This document shows, in pieces, positions 53,607 to 61,909 of a DNA stretch of 64,000 bases. The first letter of the stretch is position 1, and each line of letters begins with the position of its first letter. The notes under the pieces were generated by a model, which had not been told where the DNA came from, did no database searches, and worked only from the letters and a program-made list of their open reading frames with translations. The stretch comes from Hyphomicrobiales bacterium (lineage in GTDB: Bacteria > Pseudomonadota > Alphaproteobacteria > Rhizobiales > Rhizobiaceae), in contig UBTY01000011.1 of NCBI GenBank assembly GCA_900468535.1, forward strand, positions 1 through 64,000, read 5' to 3'. Position numbers and translations under genes: made by a program.

Positions 53607-54050
53607 TCACGGTTTGAAGATCGAAAAGACCGACGAGAACTTGTTGATGAGGTAGGGCGCGAAGAGCACGATGCCGGAATAGAAGAAGTTCGAGCCCTGC
53701 GACATGTCGGGAATGACGCCGAGATTGGTAAAGCGATAAAGGCAGGCGAGGCCAAAGCCGACATAGAGCATGAGGATCGCAACCGTTCCGATCATAGCGA
53801 TGAAGCGGCTGGAACTGGCCTTCATCACCGTTACGGTCAGGGGAGGGGTGCCCGCCACCAGCGCCTTTCCCAAGGCGTCGACCGGATTGCCTTGATCGTC
53901 TGTCTTGGTGAGCACGACATCTTCCGACAGTGCGTCGGTCAGCGACCAGGTATCGGCCTCCCGCAGCGATCGGTAGAAAAGCAGCATCGAGACGATGACG
54001 GCGATGGCGACAAGCGCCACAAGAATTTCGGCAAAGCTGATCGAGGCCAT
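53607..54050 (-). CDS. Small membrane protein of unknown family
   Basis: A 147-residue protein with three likely membrane helices: about 4-25 (FAEILVALVAIAVIVSMLLF), about 82-104 (IAMIGTVAILMLYVGFGLACLY) and about 120-140 (FFYSGIVLFAPYLINKF). A polar domain between the first two may face the periplasm. I do not recognise the family. GGGAG lies eight bases before ATG 54050. It is transcribed from a promoter that is overlapped by a long palindrome (54098-54138), so it is tightly regulated. Its regulator is not visible next to it. Confidence 0.75.
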   Translation of the reverse strand: MASISFAEILVALVAIAVIVSMLLFYRSLREADTWSLTDALSEDVVLTKTDDQGNPVDALGKALVAGTPPLTVTVMKASSSRFIAMIGTVAILMLYVGFGLACLYRFTNLGVIPDMSQGSNFFYSGIVLFAPYLINKFSSVFSIFKP

Positions 54051-54097
54051 CGGCAATCTCCCTCTTTAAGAGCCTGGGTTTGATCGAGGGTGAAGTG

Positions 54098-54138
54098 TAA
54101 CTATTGCGTGCATTAAGTCAATATGCACGCAATAGTTA
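54098..54138 (-). promoter_or_regulatory. Palindromic operator over the promoter of the 147-residue protein gene
   Basis: Perfect 16-bp arms, taactattgcgtgcat (54098-54113) and its complement (54123-54138), flank a nine-base spacer. On the minus strand the spacer contains TTGACT (54121-54116), and TACACT (54099-54094) lies 16 bases further, so a -35/-10 pair overlaps the palindrome. It lies about 45 bases upstream of the gene's ATG. It is also past the 3' end of the ABC gene, but the flanks lack a T run in that direction, which favours an operator over a terminator. Confidence 0.65.
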
Positions 54139-54194
54139 AAACCCATTGCAACCAAACGGAGGTGCCGGACGGTAGGAAGAGCGAGAAACCCGCT

Positions 54195-56012
54195 CTATTT
54201 TGCGGCCGCCAGCAACGCCTCGGCGCCGGCGTCGAATTGCAGCTTGGCGAGCTTGGCGTAGAGGCCGCCGTGGCGGATCAGGCTCTCATGCGTGCCTTCC
54301 TCGACGACGCGGCCCTGATCGAGCACCAGAATGCGGTCGGCCTTGAGCACGGTTGCCAGCCGGTGCGCGATGATGAGGGTGGTTCGGCCACTCATCAGGC
54401 GATCGAGAGCCTTCTGCACCAGCGTCTCGCTCTCGGCGTCAAGCGCAGAGGTCGCTTCGTCCAGGAGCAGGATCGGCGTGTTCTTGAGGATCGCGCGGGC
54501 AATCGCAATGCGCTGACGCTGGCCGCCCGACAGCATGATGCCGCGTTCGCCGACGACCGTGTCGTACCCTTGCTCGAGACGGTGCACGAACTCGTCAGCC
54601 TGTGCTGCGATCGCGGCGGCGCGCACCTCCTCGCGGGTAGCATCCGGGCGTCCGAAGGCGATGTTGTCGTGGATCGAGGCTGCAAAGATCGTCACGTCCT
54701 GAGGCACGATGGCGATGCGCTTGCGCAGCGCCTCCGGGTCGACCAGTCGGGCATCGACGCCGTCGACCTTCACGGCGCCTTGTAATGGGTCGTAGAAGCG
54801 CAGCAGCAGCGAGAAGACCGTGGTCTTGCCGGCGCCCGACGGGCCGACGATTGCGACCGTTTCGCCCGGCCGCACATGGAAGTCGAGGCCATGCAGCGCC
54901 GATCTTTCCGGACGCGAGGGATAGGCGAAGTGAACGCCGTCGAACTCGACCTTCCCAAGGGGCGGAACCGGAAGTTCTATAGGGGAGGCAGGGGCGCGGA
55001 TCGTCGGCACCTCATCCAGCAACTCGCTGAGGCGCTCGGTCGCGCCGGCCGCCTGGGAAAGCTCGCCCCAGACTTCGGAAAGAGCCCCGAGCGACCCGGC
55101 GGCGATGACCGAGTAGAGCAAAAACTGTCCGAGCGTGCCTGCCGAAAGGGTTCCGGCGAGGACACTATGGGCACCGACCCAGAGAACGGCGACGACGCTG
55201 CCGAAGATCAGTGTGATGGCAATGCCGGTCAGGAGTGCACGAGAACGGATTGCCGCGCGCGCGGTGCCGTAAGCCGTCTCCACGGCGCTGCCATAGCGCC
55301 GGGCGGCGAGATCCTCGCCTCCGAAGGCCTGCAGGGTCCGCGTCGCGGCAATGGTCTCGCTGGCGAAGGCCGAGGCCTCGGCCAGCGTATCCTGTGCGGC
55401 GCGAGATCGCTTGCGAACGGAACGGCCGAAGGCCACCAGCGGGAAGACGATCAGCGGAATTGCACCGAGCGCCAGGCTCGACAGTTTCGGCGATGTGACG
55501 ATCATCATCCCCATCGCCCCAAGACACAGGATGAGGTTGCGCAAGGCCACGGACGCCGTGGCGCCGACGGCGGATTTGATCTGGGTCGTATCAGCCGTCA
55601 GGCGAGAGAGGATTTCACCGGACTGGTTGACGTCGAAGAAGGAGGGGGACAGCCTCGTCACATGCGCAAAGACATCATGCCGGAGATCGGAGACGATGCG
55701 CTCGCCGAGCGTGATCACGAAGAAGTAGCGCATGGCGCTGGCGACAGCGAGAACGACCGCCATGATCATCAGCATGATGAAGTAGCTGTTGATGAACGTG
55801 CCATCGGACTGGGTGAAGCCGTGGTCGATCATGCGGCGAACGGCGAGCGGTAGCGCAAGCGACGTGATCGCGGCCAGAGCGAGTGAGATCAGCGCTCCAG
55901 TGACCATGCCGCGATAGCGCATGACATAGGGTGCCAATCGGCCGAGGGGCTTGAGCGCGCGGGATTTTCTCTGGCCGGTCTGCACTGCGTCTGTCAATTC
56001 GTCTCCGATCAC
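54195..56012 (-). CDS. MsbA-like ABC exporter (fused TM and ATPase)
   Basis: A 605-residue half-transporter. Six transmembrane helices fill about 30-310 (TMD, ABC_membrane family). The nucleotide-binding domain (about 355-595) has Walker A GPSGAGKTT, Q-loop VPQDVTIF, signature LSGGQRQR, Walker B ILLLDEATSALD and H-loop IAHRLATV, all intact. Works as a homodimer. Substrate could be a lipid, drug or polysaccharide precursor. Divergent from rpmE. Confidence 0.93.
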   Translation of the reverse strand: MIGDELTDAVQTGQRKSRALKPLGRLAPYVMRYRGMVTGALISLALAAITSLALPLAVRRMIDHGFTQSDGTFINSYFIMLMIMAVVLAVASAMRYFFVITLGERIVSDLRHDVFAHVTRLSPSFFDVNQSGEILSRLTADTTQIKSAVGATASVALRNLILCLGAMGMMIVTSPKLSSLALGAIPLIVFPLVAFGRSVRKRSRAAQDTLAEASAFASETIAATRTLQAFGGEDLAARRYGSAVETAYGTARAAIRSRALLTGIAITLIFGSVVAVLWVGAHSVLAGTLSAGTLGQFLLYSVIAAGSLGALSEVWGELSQAAGATERLSELLDEVPTIRAPASPIELPVPPLGKVEFDGVHFAYPSRPERSALHGLDFHVRPGETVAIVGPSGAGKTTVFSLLLRFYDPLQGAVKVDGVDARLVDPEALRKRIAIVPQDVTIFAASIHDNIAFGRPDATREEVRAAAIAAQADEFVHRLEQGYDTVVGERGIMLSGGQRQRIAIARAILKNTPILLLDEATSALDAESETLVQKALDRLMSGRTTLIIAHRLATVLKADRILVLDQGRVVEEGTHESLIRHGGLYAKLAKLQFDAGAEALLAAAK

Positions 56013-56187
56013 CGTCTACGCCGTGCAATACGGCTGATGGCTCTTGTTATCGCGATGGCCTTCATGTATAGGCACCGCATCCTAATGGGAAGCCGTAGCC
56101 ATAAGCGACTGCGGCTTCATTTATTCAATCGGTCCTCTTGTCGCAACGTGATGCGTCAAATTGGACGTTGCTTGCAGGAAGATTGTT

Positions 56188-56409
56188 ATGAAGGCAGAAA
56201 TCCATCCCGACTACCACACGATCAAGGTGGTCATGACCGATGGCACCGAGTACGAGACCCGCTCGACCTGGGGCTCCGAAGGCGCTGTCATGAACCTCGA
56301 AATCGACTCCAAGTCCCACCCGGCATGGACCGGCGGCAACCAGCAGCTCATGGACCGCGGCGGCCGCGTTTCCAAGTTCAACAAGCGTTTCGGCGGCCTC
56401 GGCCTCTAA
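56188..56409 (+). CDS. rpmE: Ribosomal protein bL31, zinc-free type
   Basis: A 73-residue bL31 of the 50S subunit. It starts [20 protein letters not shown] and ends [13 protein letters not shown], matching alphaproteobacterial L31. The zinc-binding CxxC cysteines of the classical form are absent. ATG 56188 has AGGAAG eight bases upstream. Monocistronic with a strong terminator. Confidence 0.94.
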   Translation: MKAEIHPDYHTIKVVMTDGTEYETRSTWGSEGAVMNLEIDSKSHPAWTGGNQQLMDRGGRVSKFNKRFGGLGL

Positions 56410-56434
56410 TTCGCTGCTGGATGGCAGAGTTTGG

Positions 56435-56460
56435 AAAACCCCGCTTCGGCGGGGTTTTTT
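56435..56460 (+). terminator. Terminator of rpmE
   Basis: Perfect 10-bp stem aaaaccccgc/gcggggtttt with a ttcg tetraloop, followed by a T run, 25 bases past the rpmE stop. Confidence 0.95.
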
Positions 56461-56534
56461 GTTGTGCTGTTCCCTCTTGGAAATCTGTTCGTTCCAAGAC
56501 AAGATCATGCGCTCCAGTTTTGAAGGGGACCGGG

Positions 56535-57005
56535 ATGGAAAACCACGAGCCGTTTCTACGAGAAGCAATCGCGCTGTCGAAGTCCGCGATGGAACGCGGG
56601 GACGAGCCGTTTGGCTCAGTGCTGGTCAAGGACGGTACGGTCATTCTGCGCGCTGAAAACAGCGTGTTCACCGGCCGTGACATGACGAACCACGCCGAAC
56701 TGAACCTGATCAAGCTCGCTGCACAGAAGTACGATGCCGCTTTCCTGACGGATTGCACGCTCTATACCAGCACCGAGCCGTGTGCGATGTGTTCCGGGGC
56801 GATCTACTGGTCCGGGATCGGGTGCATGGTATTCGCGTGCTCCGAGACGCGACTCGGCGAGATTGCCGGCATCGGCCTCAATGTTCCGAGCCGGGCAATC
56901 TTGGAAACCGGCGCGCGCGTCGTCGCTGTGGATGGCCCGAACATTGAGGACGAAGCTGCTGCGGTCCATCAGGAATTCTGGCCGAAGCACCTCGGCAAAG
57001 CGTAG
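56535..57005 (+). CDS. Nucleoside deaminase, guanine-deaminase-like
   Basis: A 156-residue zinc-dependent deaminase of the CDA/guanine deaminase fold. Zinc ligands are in NHAELNLI (His plus catalytic Glu) and PCAMCSGAI (two Cys). DEPFGSVLVKDG near the N-terminus and the length match the small bacterial guanine deaminases (B. subtilis GuaD) more than TadA, which is usually shorter and contains an arginine-rich end. Separated from rpmE by its terminator. Substrate assignment (guanine versus other bases) is moderate. Confidence 0.85.
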   Translation: MENHEPFLREAIALSKSAMERGDEPFGSVLVKDGTVILRAENSVFTGRDMTNHAELNLIKLAAQKYDAAFLTDCTLYTSTEPCAMCSGAIYWSGIGCMVFACSETRLGEIAGIGLNVPSRAILETGARVVAVDGPNIEDEAAAVHQEFWPKHLGKA

Positions 57006-57035
57006 CGGTTGGCTAAAGCGCTGATGGTGTGCAAC

Positions 57036-57068
57036 AAAAAACCGGCCGCGCAGAGACGCAGCCGGTTT
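57036..57068 (-). terminator. Terminator of rcdA
   Basis: Arms aaaccggc (57039-57046) and gccggttt (57061-57068) with further partial pairing inside; on the minus strand a run of T follows. It lies 24 bases past the rcdA stop and, on the other strand, 31 bases past the deaminase stop, so it can serve both. Confidence 0.88.
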
Positions 57069-57091
57069 CATGAATACAATACCGAAGCGGC

Positions 57092-57607
57092 TCAGTTGTT
57101 GCCGAATGCCGTCTGCAGCAGGCTGAGCTGAGCCTGAACGCTGTTCTGGTTGTCAGGAACGATGGCAGCTTCCGCCGGACGATAGATTTCGCGGTCGAGC
57201 AGGGCTACACGGTTCTGCAGACGCAGCGAGCGTTCTATCAGGTCGCGGAAGGATTCCGGCAGATCGCCCCAGCCCGGAGCATTGCGGTCGACATTGAAGC
57301 CGTCGAGGCGAACCTTGTTCTTCTCGGCAAGCACCTGATCACGCGACATCTCGCCATTGTTGACGGCGCGCTGCAGAAGAAGCCACGAGGCCATCTGCAT
57401 CAGGCGGGTGGTGAGGCGCATCGACTCGGCTGCATAAAGAACCGACGCCATCCGCGGCAAGACTTTCGAAGCTGCGCGACCCTGACCATCGAGATAGGCG
57501 GCGGTTTCTTCAACCAGCGACATGCCTTCCGAATACAGCGTCTTGAACTGCGAGGATGCGGCAGCGCGGCCTGCAAAACTGATCGTGTTCAATCCAAGCT
57601 CTGACAT
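57092..57607 (-). CDS. rcdA: RcdA-family adaptor (DUF1465)
   Basis: A 171-residue helical protein of the DUF1465 family, to which Caulobacter RcdA belongs. RcdA is an adaptor in the ClpXP hierarchy that delivers CtrA and other cell-cycle proteins for proteolysis. Family landmarks: FKTLYSEGMSLVEETAAYLDGQGR, ESMRLTTRLMQMASWLLLQRAV and LIERSLRLQNRVALLDREIYRP. Length is close to the Caulobacter protein. Two CtrA-type boxes lie in its upstream region, as expected for a gene CtrA controls. Own terminator. Confidence 0.9.
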   Translation of the reverse strand: MSELGLNTISFAGRAAASSQFKTLYSEGMSLVEETAAYLDGQGRAASKVLPRMASVLYAAESMRLTTRLMQMASWLLLQRAVNNGEMSRDQVLAEKNKVRLDGFNVDRNAPGWGDLPESFRDLIERSLRLQNRVALLDREIYRPAEAAIVPDNQNSVQAQLSLLQTAFGNN

Positions 57608-57987
57608 TTAAATAGTCCCTGTTGCACGCATCTACTTATGGTCAGGTAACGTCGACCAAAGCGAAAAAGTTTCCTTGGCCGGTCTTTATGCTTTTAAGAT
57701 GGTAGCTTTAGCCGAATTGCGCAAGGCGTTTCTTAAGAAAGGGTTAACTTCCACAGTTTCATGGAAACCGTCCCCAAGCGCAGTAAAAAAAAGAAGAGCC
57801 GCAAAGGCGGCTCTCAAGGTAAAACAGGGAGAAAAATCAGACCAATTCACCGCTTGGAAAACTGTCTGAAATCCAGAGCAAGTCTGGATGGCTACAGTAA
57901 TACCTTATAAAGCTTAACGTCCCATTAAGTCTGTGCCGAAGTAACACTTGCGCCGGCCCTATAATTGGTCGGTGCAGTAGCGCCGCA
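57608..57987. promoter_or_regulatory. Intergenic region with two CtrA-type boxes upstream of rcdA
   Basis: Two exact TTAA-N7-TTAA boxes: 57733-57748 (with the trailing C of the full TTAAC form) and 57914-57928. They lie about 126 and 307 bases upstream of the rcdA start. The palindromic box works in either direction. Between them, 57786-57815 holds the terminator of the DUF1192 gene, so the upstream box lies within or beyond that gene's 3' flank. Confidence 0.7.
57786..57815 (-). terminator. Terminator of the DUF1192 gene
   Basis: Arms gagccgc/gcggctc around aaag; on the minus strand the stem runs into TTCTTTTTTTT. It sits about 170 bases past the DUF1192 stop. Confidence 0.88.
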
Positions 57988-58179
57988 TCAGGACCGGAAG
58001 AGATTTTCTGCGGCTTGTCTTCCCGACGCCTTGCGCGCCGCTTCCGCTTCGATGCGGACGATCTCAGCCTTCAGCAGCTCGATACGCGCTTTGAGCTCAT
58101 CGACAGAGAGAAGAGACAGATCCATGCCGATCTCGTGAGTCGGCTTTTTCAGCGGGCGTTCATCATCCGAGAAACTCAT
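57988..58179 (-). CDS. DUF1192 family protein
   Basis: A 63-residue small protein of the DUF1192 family, found in Rhizobiales and of unknown function. It has the typical MGMDLSLLSVDEL-like core (EIGMDLSLLSVDELKARI) followed by a charged helix (LKAEIVRIEAEAARKA) that looks like a coiled coil. ATG 58179 is fixed by AGGAGG seven bases upstream; the TTG at 58185 is less likely. It lies 24 bases past the MFS transporter stop on the same strand, so it may be cotranscribed with it. Confidence 0.86.
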   Translation of the reverse strand: MSFSDDERPLKKPTHEIGMDLSLLSVDELKARIELLKAEIVRIEAEAARKASGRQAAENLFRS

Positions 58180-58203
58180 ACGCAATCCTCCTCCGTGCTT
58201 GCC

Positions 58204-59484
58204 TCAGTTGAACTTTACCGCAGGTTCGCCCGTTTCGGGAGCCTTGTTGGGTCCGCGATCGGCCAGCGACATGCTTTCCGGCGTCAAGGTCTGGGAGGTG
58301 GCGGTCGGGATGGTCGTGTAGGCATCGCGGTTGGCCGCGGGAATGGCCGGGCGCATGCGGCTGCGGAGAATGGCGTAAGCGGTAATCAGTACATGCGCGA
58401 TAGCGGTGACCAGGAACAAGGCGTGCGGATTGATCATCGACATCACGGGGCCGCTGATCGTTGGGCCGATGATCGTTCCGATGCCGTAGAGGAGCAGCAG
58501 GCCGCCCGAGACCTTCACGAAATCTTCCGACGAGGCATAGTCGTTCGCGTGTGCCACGGCGATCGGGTAGAGCGTGTTGGCGACCGCGCCGTAGAGGACG
58601 ACGAGGCCGATGATGAAGACTGGCGATGAGGGGTGCAGAACCGCGAGAAGCAGGCCGGCGAAGGCAGCGATGGCCGACATGGCTGCCAGCACGTAACGGC
58701 GGTCGATCCGATCGGAAAGACGGCCAGCCGGCAGCTGCATCAGCGCGCCGGCGAAAATGGTGGCGCTCATCATGATGGCGATGCTGGTGTCGGAGAGGCC
58801 GGCACCGGCGCCGAAGACGGCGCCAAGCGTACCGTATGCACCGTTGGCGATGCCGACCAGGAGAATGCCGAAGCAGGAGACCGGGGAATTGCGGTAGAGC
58901 GCGGGCAGGTCGAGCTTGACTGCCTTCAGTGGCTGCGGGGAGGCGGCGTTCGAAAGGGTCGTCGGCAGCATGGCGATGCAGTAGAAGATGCCGCAGATCA
59001 TGAAGAGGACAGGCGTTCGCACGTCTTCCAGCGGTATCATCATCTGGCCGGCCATGACGCCGAAGAGCGTGATGGCGATATAGAGCGAGAAGATCGCGCC
59101 ACGGCTTTCGTTGGTCGCGCGTTCGTTCAGCCAGCTCTCGATGATCATCGACGTGCCGGCGGTCGCAAAGCCGGTCACAGCGCGCAGCAGCACCCACCAC
59201 ACCGGGTGGATGATGATGCCGCTCACAAGCGCAATGATCGCAATGATCGAAATGAAGCCGGAAAAGGCGCGCACATGGCCGACACGGCGCACCAGTTTCG
59301 GGGCGACAAGGCAGCCGATGACGAAGCCTGCCGCCCAGGATGTGCCGAGAAGGCCGAGCGTCGTCGTCGCATAACCTTCGAGGTTGCCGCGTACGGGAAG
59401 TAGGATGCCCTGCAGGCCGTTGCCCATGAAGAGAAAGAGCGTGCCGAAGAGAAGTGCGGCGACGGACAGCAGATTTCTTTTCAT
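58204..59484 (-). CDS. MFS transporter
   Basis: A 426-residue inner-membrane transporter with about 12 helices. The MFS core motif GFVIGCLVAPKLVRRVGHVRAF lies between helices 2 and 3, and a second-half copy (LPAGRLSDRIDRRYVL) confirms the duplication. The family resembles the YcaD group. Substrate unknown. I use ATG 59484; ATG 59520 is possible, since no clear Shine-Dalgarno favours either. The C-terminal 45 residues are polar and probably cytoplasmic. Confidence 0.88.
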   Translation of the reverse strand: MKRNLLSVAALLFGTLFLFMGNGLQGILLPVRGNLEGYATTTLGLLGTSWAAGFVIGCLVAPKLVRRVGHVRAFSGFISIIAIIALVSGIIIHPVWWVLLRAVTGFATAGTSMIIESWLNERATNESRGAIFSLYIAITLFGVMAGQMMIPLEDVRTPVLFMICGIFYCIAMLPTTLSNAASPQPLKAVKLDLPALYRNSPVSCFGILLVGIANGAYGTLGAVFGAGAGLSDTSIAIMMSATIFAGALMQLPAGRLSDRIDRRYVLAAMSAIAAFAGLLLAVLHPSSPVFIIGLVVLYGAVANTLYPIAVAHANDYASSEDFVKVSGGLLLLYGIGTIIGPTISGPVMSMINPHALFLVTAIAHVLITAYAILRSRMRPAIPAANRDAYTTIPTATSQTLTPESMSLADRGPNKAPETGEPAVKFN

Positions 59485-59656
59485 ATACCCAGACTCTATG
59501 AGTTGATTGTCAAAAGACATATGGCGGCATGCGTTGCCGCCCAGTCTCGAGATTATTGATTGTGCCCCCAAATGCCTTTACGGCATGAATAAATGCAGTC
59601 GTGACGCGAAAAAATGTCCGTCCTGTGACATTAAGAAGAGATGGAAAAATAAAGAC

Positions 59657-59821
59657 ATGACGAAGCTGATCGCTCTGCTGCTCATCCTGGCAATGGCGAT
59701 TCAGCTGATCAAGCCGCTGGGTGTTCCGGGGCTGCGGCGGCGCATGGATTTCTGGAGGATCGCGCTGATCGCTTTTGCAATCTGGGCGATCGCCCTGCTC
59801 GGCCGGGACCTGTTCGTCTAG
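59657..59821 (+). CDS. Small two-helix membrane protein
   Basis: A 54-residue protein from ATG 59657: helix 1 (about 3-17, LIALLLILAMAIQLI), a basic turn (GLRRRMDFW) and helix 2 (about 34-52, IALIAFAIWAIALLG). No family recognised, although such proteins are common and poorly annotated in rhizobia. Its stop overlaps the convergent PhzF gene by four bases. The upstream stretch is AT-rich with a weak ribosome-binding site. Confidence 0.65.
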   Translation: MTKLIALLLILAMAIQLIKPLGVPGLRRRMDFWRIALIAFAIWAIALLGRDLFV

Positions 59822-60735
59822 TAGGTGATTTCGCCGCGCATAACTGGTGCGCAGCTGCCCGAGATGGTCACCTCTGTCACCACGCCGTCCACCTTGATGG
59901 CGTCGATGCCGATGATACTGCGACGCCCCATTTCAACGCCTTGCTCGATGGTCAGGGAAACCTTCATGTTCGTCTCCGGCTCCAGGGACAAGAGGTAAGC
60001 GCCAAGGGCGGCAGATGCGCTGCCTGTCGCCGGATCCTCGGGGACGTTGTCGAGCGGCGCAAACATCCGCGCGCGGATCGCCCACGGATCATCATCAGAG
60101 CGGACATAGACGAACAGCGAGAAGTCATGATTGCCCTCGGCGGTCGGCGCGGCCGCGTCCTGGAAATAGGCAAGGTTCGGACGGGCGCGACCGAGGGCGT
60201 CGAGGTCCGCAAGTTCGGCAAGGACGAAGCTCAGGCCAACCGATGCCACCACCGGTGCGTGATTGGCGAGGCGGATATTCTCAGGTTCGATCGCGATGCA
60301 ACGGGCAACGGTTTCCTTGGCTATCGCGTTGCCGATCGCAAGCGGCTTCGGCGCGCGAATGGCGGCGGAAAGTACCTTGTCGCCGTCACGCTTCAGATCG
60401 ACGTTGACGATGCCGGCCTTCTCTTCAAAGCGGAGGCGATCGCCGACCGGACGCCCGAAGACCTCGCCCTGTTGGCCTAGCACATAGGCCGTTCCGACAT
60501 TGGGGTGTCCGGCGAAGGGCACTTCCATTGTCGGCGTGAAGATGCGGACGCAGGCTGTGTTTGCCGGGTCTTCCGGCGGCAGCACGAAGGTAACCTCGGA
60601 GTAACCGAATTCGGCGGCGATGTTCTGCATATCCGCGTCGCTCAGCCCGCGGGCATCAGTCATCACGGCCAGCGGATTGCCTTCGAAGCGGGTGGTGGTG
60701 AAGACATCGACGGTGGTGAAGGCGACGGTTTTCAT
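59818..60735 (-). CDS. PhzF-family isomerase-like protein
   Basis: A 305-residue protein with the diaminopimelate-epimerase fold of the PhzF family. [28 protein letters not shown] (catalytic Glu region), [14 protein letters not shown] and [15 protein letters not shown] are the family signatures. No phenazine genes are nearby, so it is a housekeeping PhzF relative of unknown substrate. It stands alone; a palindromic repeat lies in its upstream gap. Confidence 0.9.
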   Translation of the reverse strand: MKTVAFTTVDVFTTTRFEGNPLAVMTDARGLSDADMQNIAAEFGYSEVTFVLPPEDPANTACVRIFTPTMEVPFAGHPNVGTAYVLGQQGEVFGRPVGDRLRFEEKAGIVNVDLKRDGDKVLSAAIRAPKPLAIGNAIAKETVARCIAIEPENIRLANHAPVVASVGLSFVLAELADLDALGRARPNLAYFQDAAAPTAEGNHDFSLFVYVRSDDDPWAIRARMFAPLDNVPEDPATGSASAALGAYLLSLEPETNMKVSLTIEQGVEMGRRSIIGIDAIKVDGVVTEVTISGSCAPVMRGEITY

Positions 60736-60917
60736 GGGGTCTCCGGCAGGGTGCTACGATGCCATACTGGCGCGTGGCGGCGCCCGCCGATAGGCGCAAA
60801 TTTGTGCCGGTGACAATCTTCGGGTGTTTTCCGAACGGTCGGAAGTGACGCTGGTACGCGGTCGCTAGCCGGCCTTCGACTGGTCTGCAACTAATTGATT
60901 TTTCACGCGCGATCAGA

Positions 60918-60938
60918 TCCTCGGCACGAGGCCGAGGA
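60918..60938. repeat. Partial copy of the palindromic intergenic element
   Basis: Arms tcctcggc/gccgagga around loop acgag. The same loop and ggc/gcc base pairs occur in the third hairpin of the element at 24685-24705, while the outer arm pairs differ but still match each other. A short flanking gcgatcag recalls the second hairpin of that element. Confidence 0.6.
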
Positions 60939-61012
60939 CGATGTCAGGGTTAAGGCCTGTATTTGTCAGCACCGTTTCGAAGCGGTCCCGACTCTGCCGT
61001 TGCCTTGACGTA

Positions 61013-61909
61013 TCAGGCCTTGTTGACGCTGGCGGCGTAGATCTCGTTGATCGTTTCGGCCAGGCTGGCTTGAAACTCTGCATCGCTCATGGTGACGCGC
61101 AGGTTTTCCGTCAGTGCGCGCGAGAAGCTTGCGATCATGCCATGGTTGTGGCTGAGCTTTTCGCAGGCATCGGCGCGGCTGTAGCCGCCGGAAAGGGCGA
61201 CGACACGCACGACCGATTTGTGGGCAATCAGAGGCGCGTACTGGTCGGCGACCGTCGGGATCGTCAGTTTCAGCACCACGGCTTCCCCTGCCGGAAGCAG
61301 GTCGAGCTGCTTTGCGATCTCGTCGCGAAGAATGTCCTCCGCCTCGGTCTTCGTCGGGCTCTTGATTGACACTTCAGGCTCGACGATCGGGACGAGGCCG
61401 TTGCCGATGATCTGGCGTGCCACCTCGAATTGCTGCTTTACGACGGCGGCAATGCCGGTTCTGTCGGCGTTCGCGATTACCGAGCGCATCTTGGTGCCGA
61501 AAATTCCCTTGTTGCGGCCGCGCGCGAGGAGCGTGTCCAGATCAGGCATCGGCTTCAGCAGCTGTACGCCGTTCTCTTCAGGGAGGAGACCCTTGTCGAC
61601 CTTGAGAAGCGGCACGACGCCTCGCTTTTCCCACAGATAGGAGGGAACCGGCTGACCATCGACATCACCATCCATGGTGCGCTCGAACAGGATGGCGGCG
61701 ATGATCTTTTCGCCCGTGAAGGCGGGCGCGCTCATGATGCGGACGCGCATGGCGTGCATCAGGCGGAACATTTCCTCGTCACCCTGGTAGTCAGTGTCGG
61801 GAATGCCATACAGGCGCAACGCTCCGGGTGTCGAACCACCGCTCTGATCCAGCGCTGCAATGAATCCTGGCGCCGAGCTGATCTTGTTCAACATCTTCGC
61901 GTCCACCAT
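61013..61909 (-). CDS. fda: Class I fructose-bisphosphate aldolase
   Basis: Cleaves fructose 1,6-bisphosphate to dihydroxyacetone phosphate and glyceraldehyde 3-phosphate through a Schiff base. The 298-residue product starts with MLNKISSAPGFIAALDQSGGS and contains IVEPEVSIKS and VLKLTIPTV, with the lysines expected for the class I (fda/fbaB-like) active site. It matches the short class I aldolases of rhizobia. ATG 61909 leads from a promoter region that carries LacI-type sequences. Downstream of pgk, but separated by the pgk terminator. Confidence 0.92.
   Translation of the reverse strand: MVDAKMLNKISSAPGFIAALDQSGGSTPGALRLYGIPDTDYQGDEEMFRLMHAMRVRIMSAPAFTGEKIIAAILFERTMDGDVDGQPVPSYLWEKRGVVPLLKVDKGLLPEENGVQLLKPMPDLDTLLARGRNKGIFGTKMRSVIANADRTGIAAVVKQQFEVARQIIGNGLVPIVEPEVSIKSPTKTEAEDILRDEIAKQLDLLPAGEAVVLKLTIPTVADQYAPLIAHKSVVRVVALSGGYSRADACEKLSHNHGMIASFSRALTENLRVTMSDAEFQASLAETINEIYAASVNKA

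Noticed and set aside
57675..57869. 64-codon plus-strand frame in the rcdA upstream gap
   Set aside because: It overlaps a CtrA-type box and the DUF1192 terminator, has no ribosome-binding site and a lysine-rich, low-complexity end.
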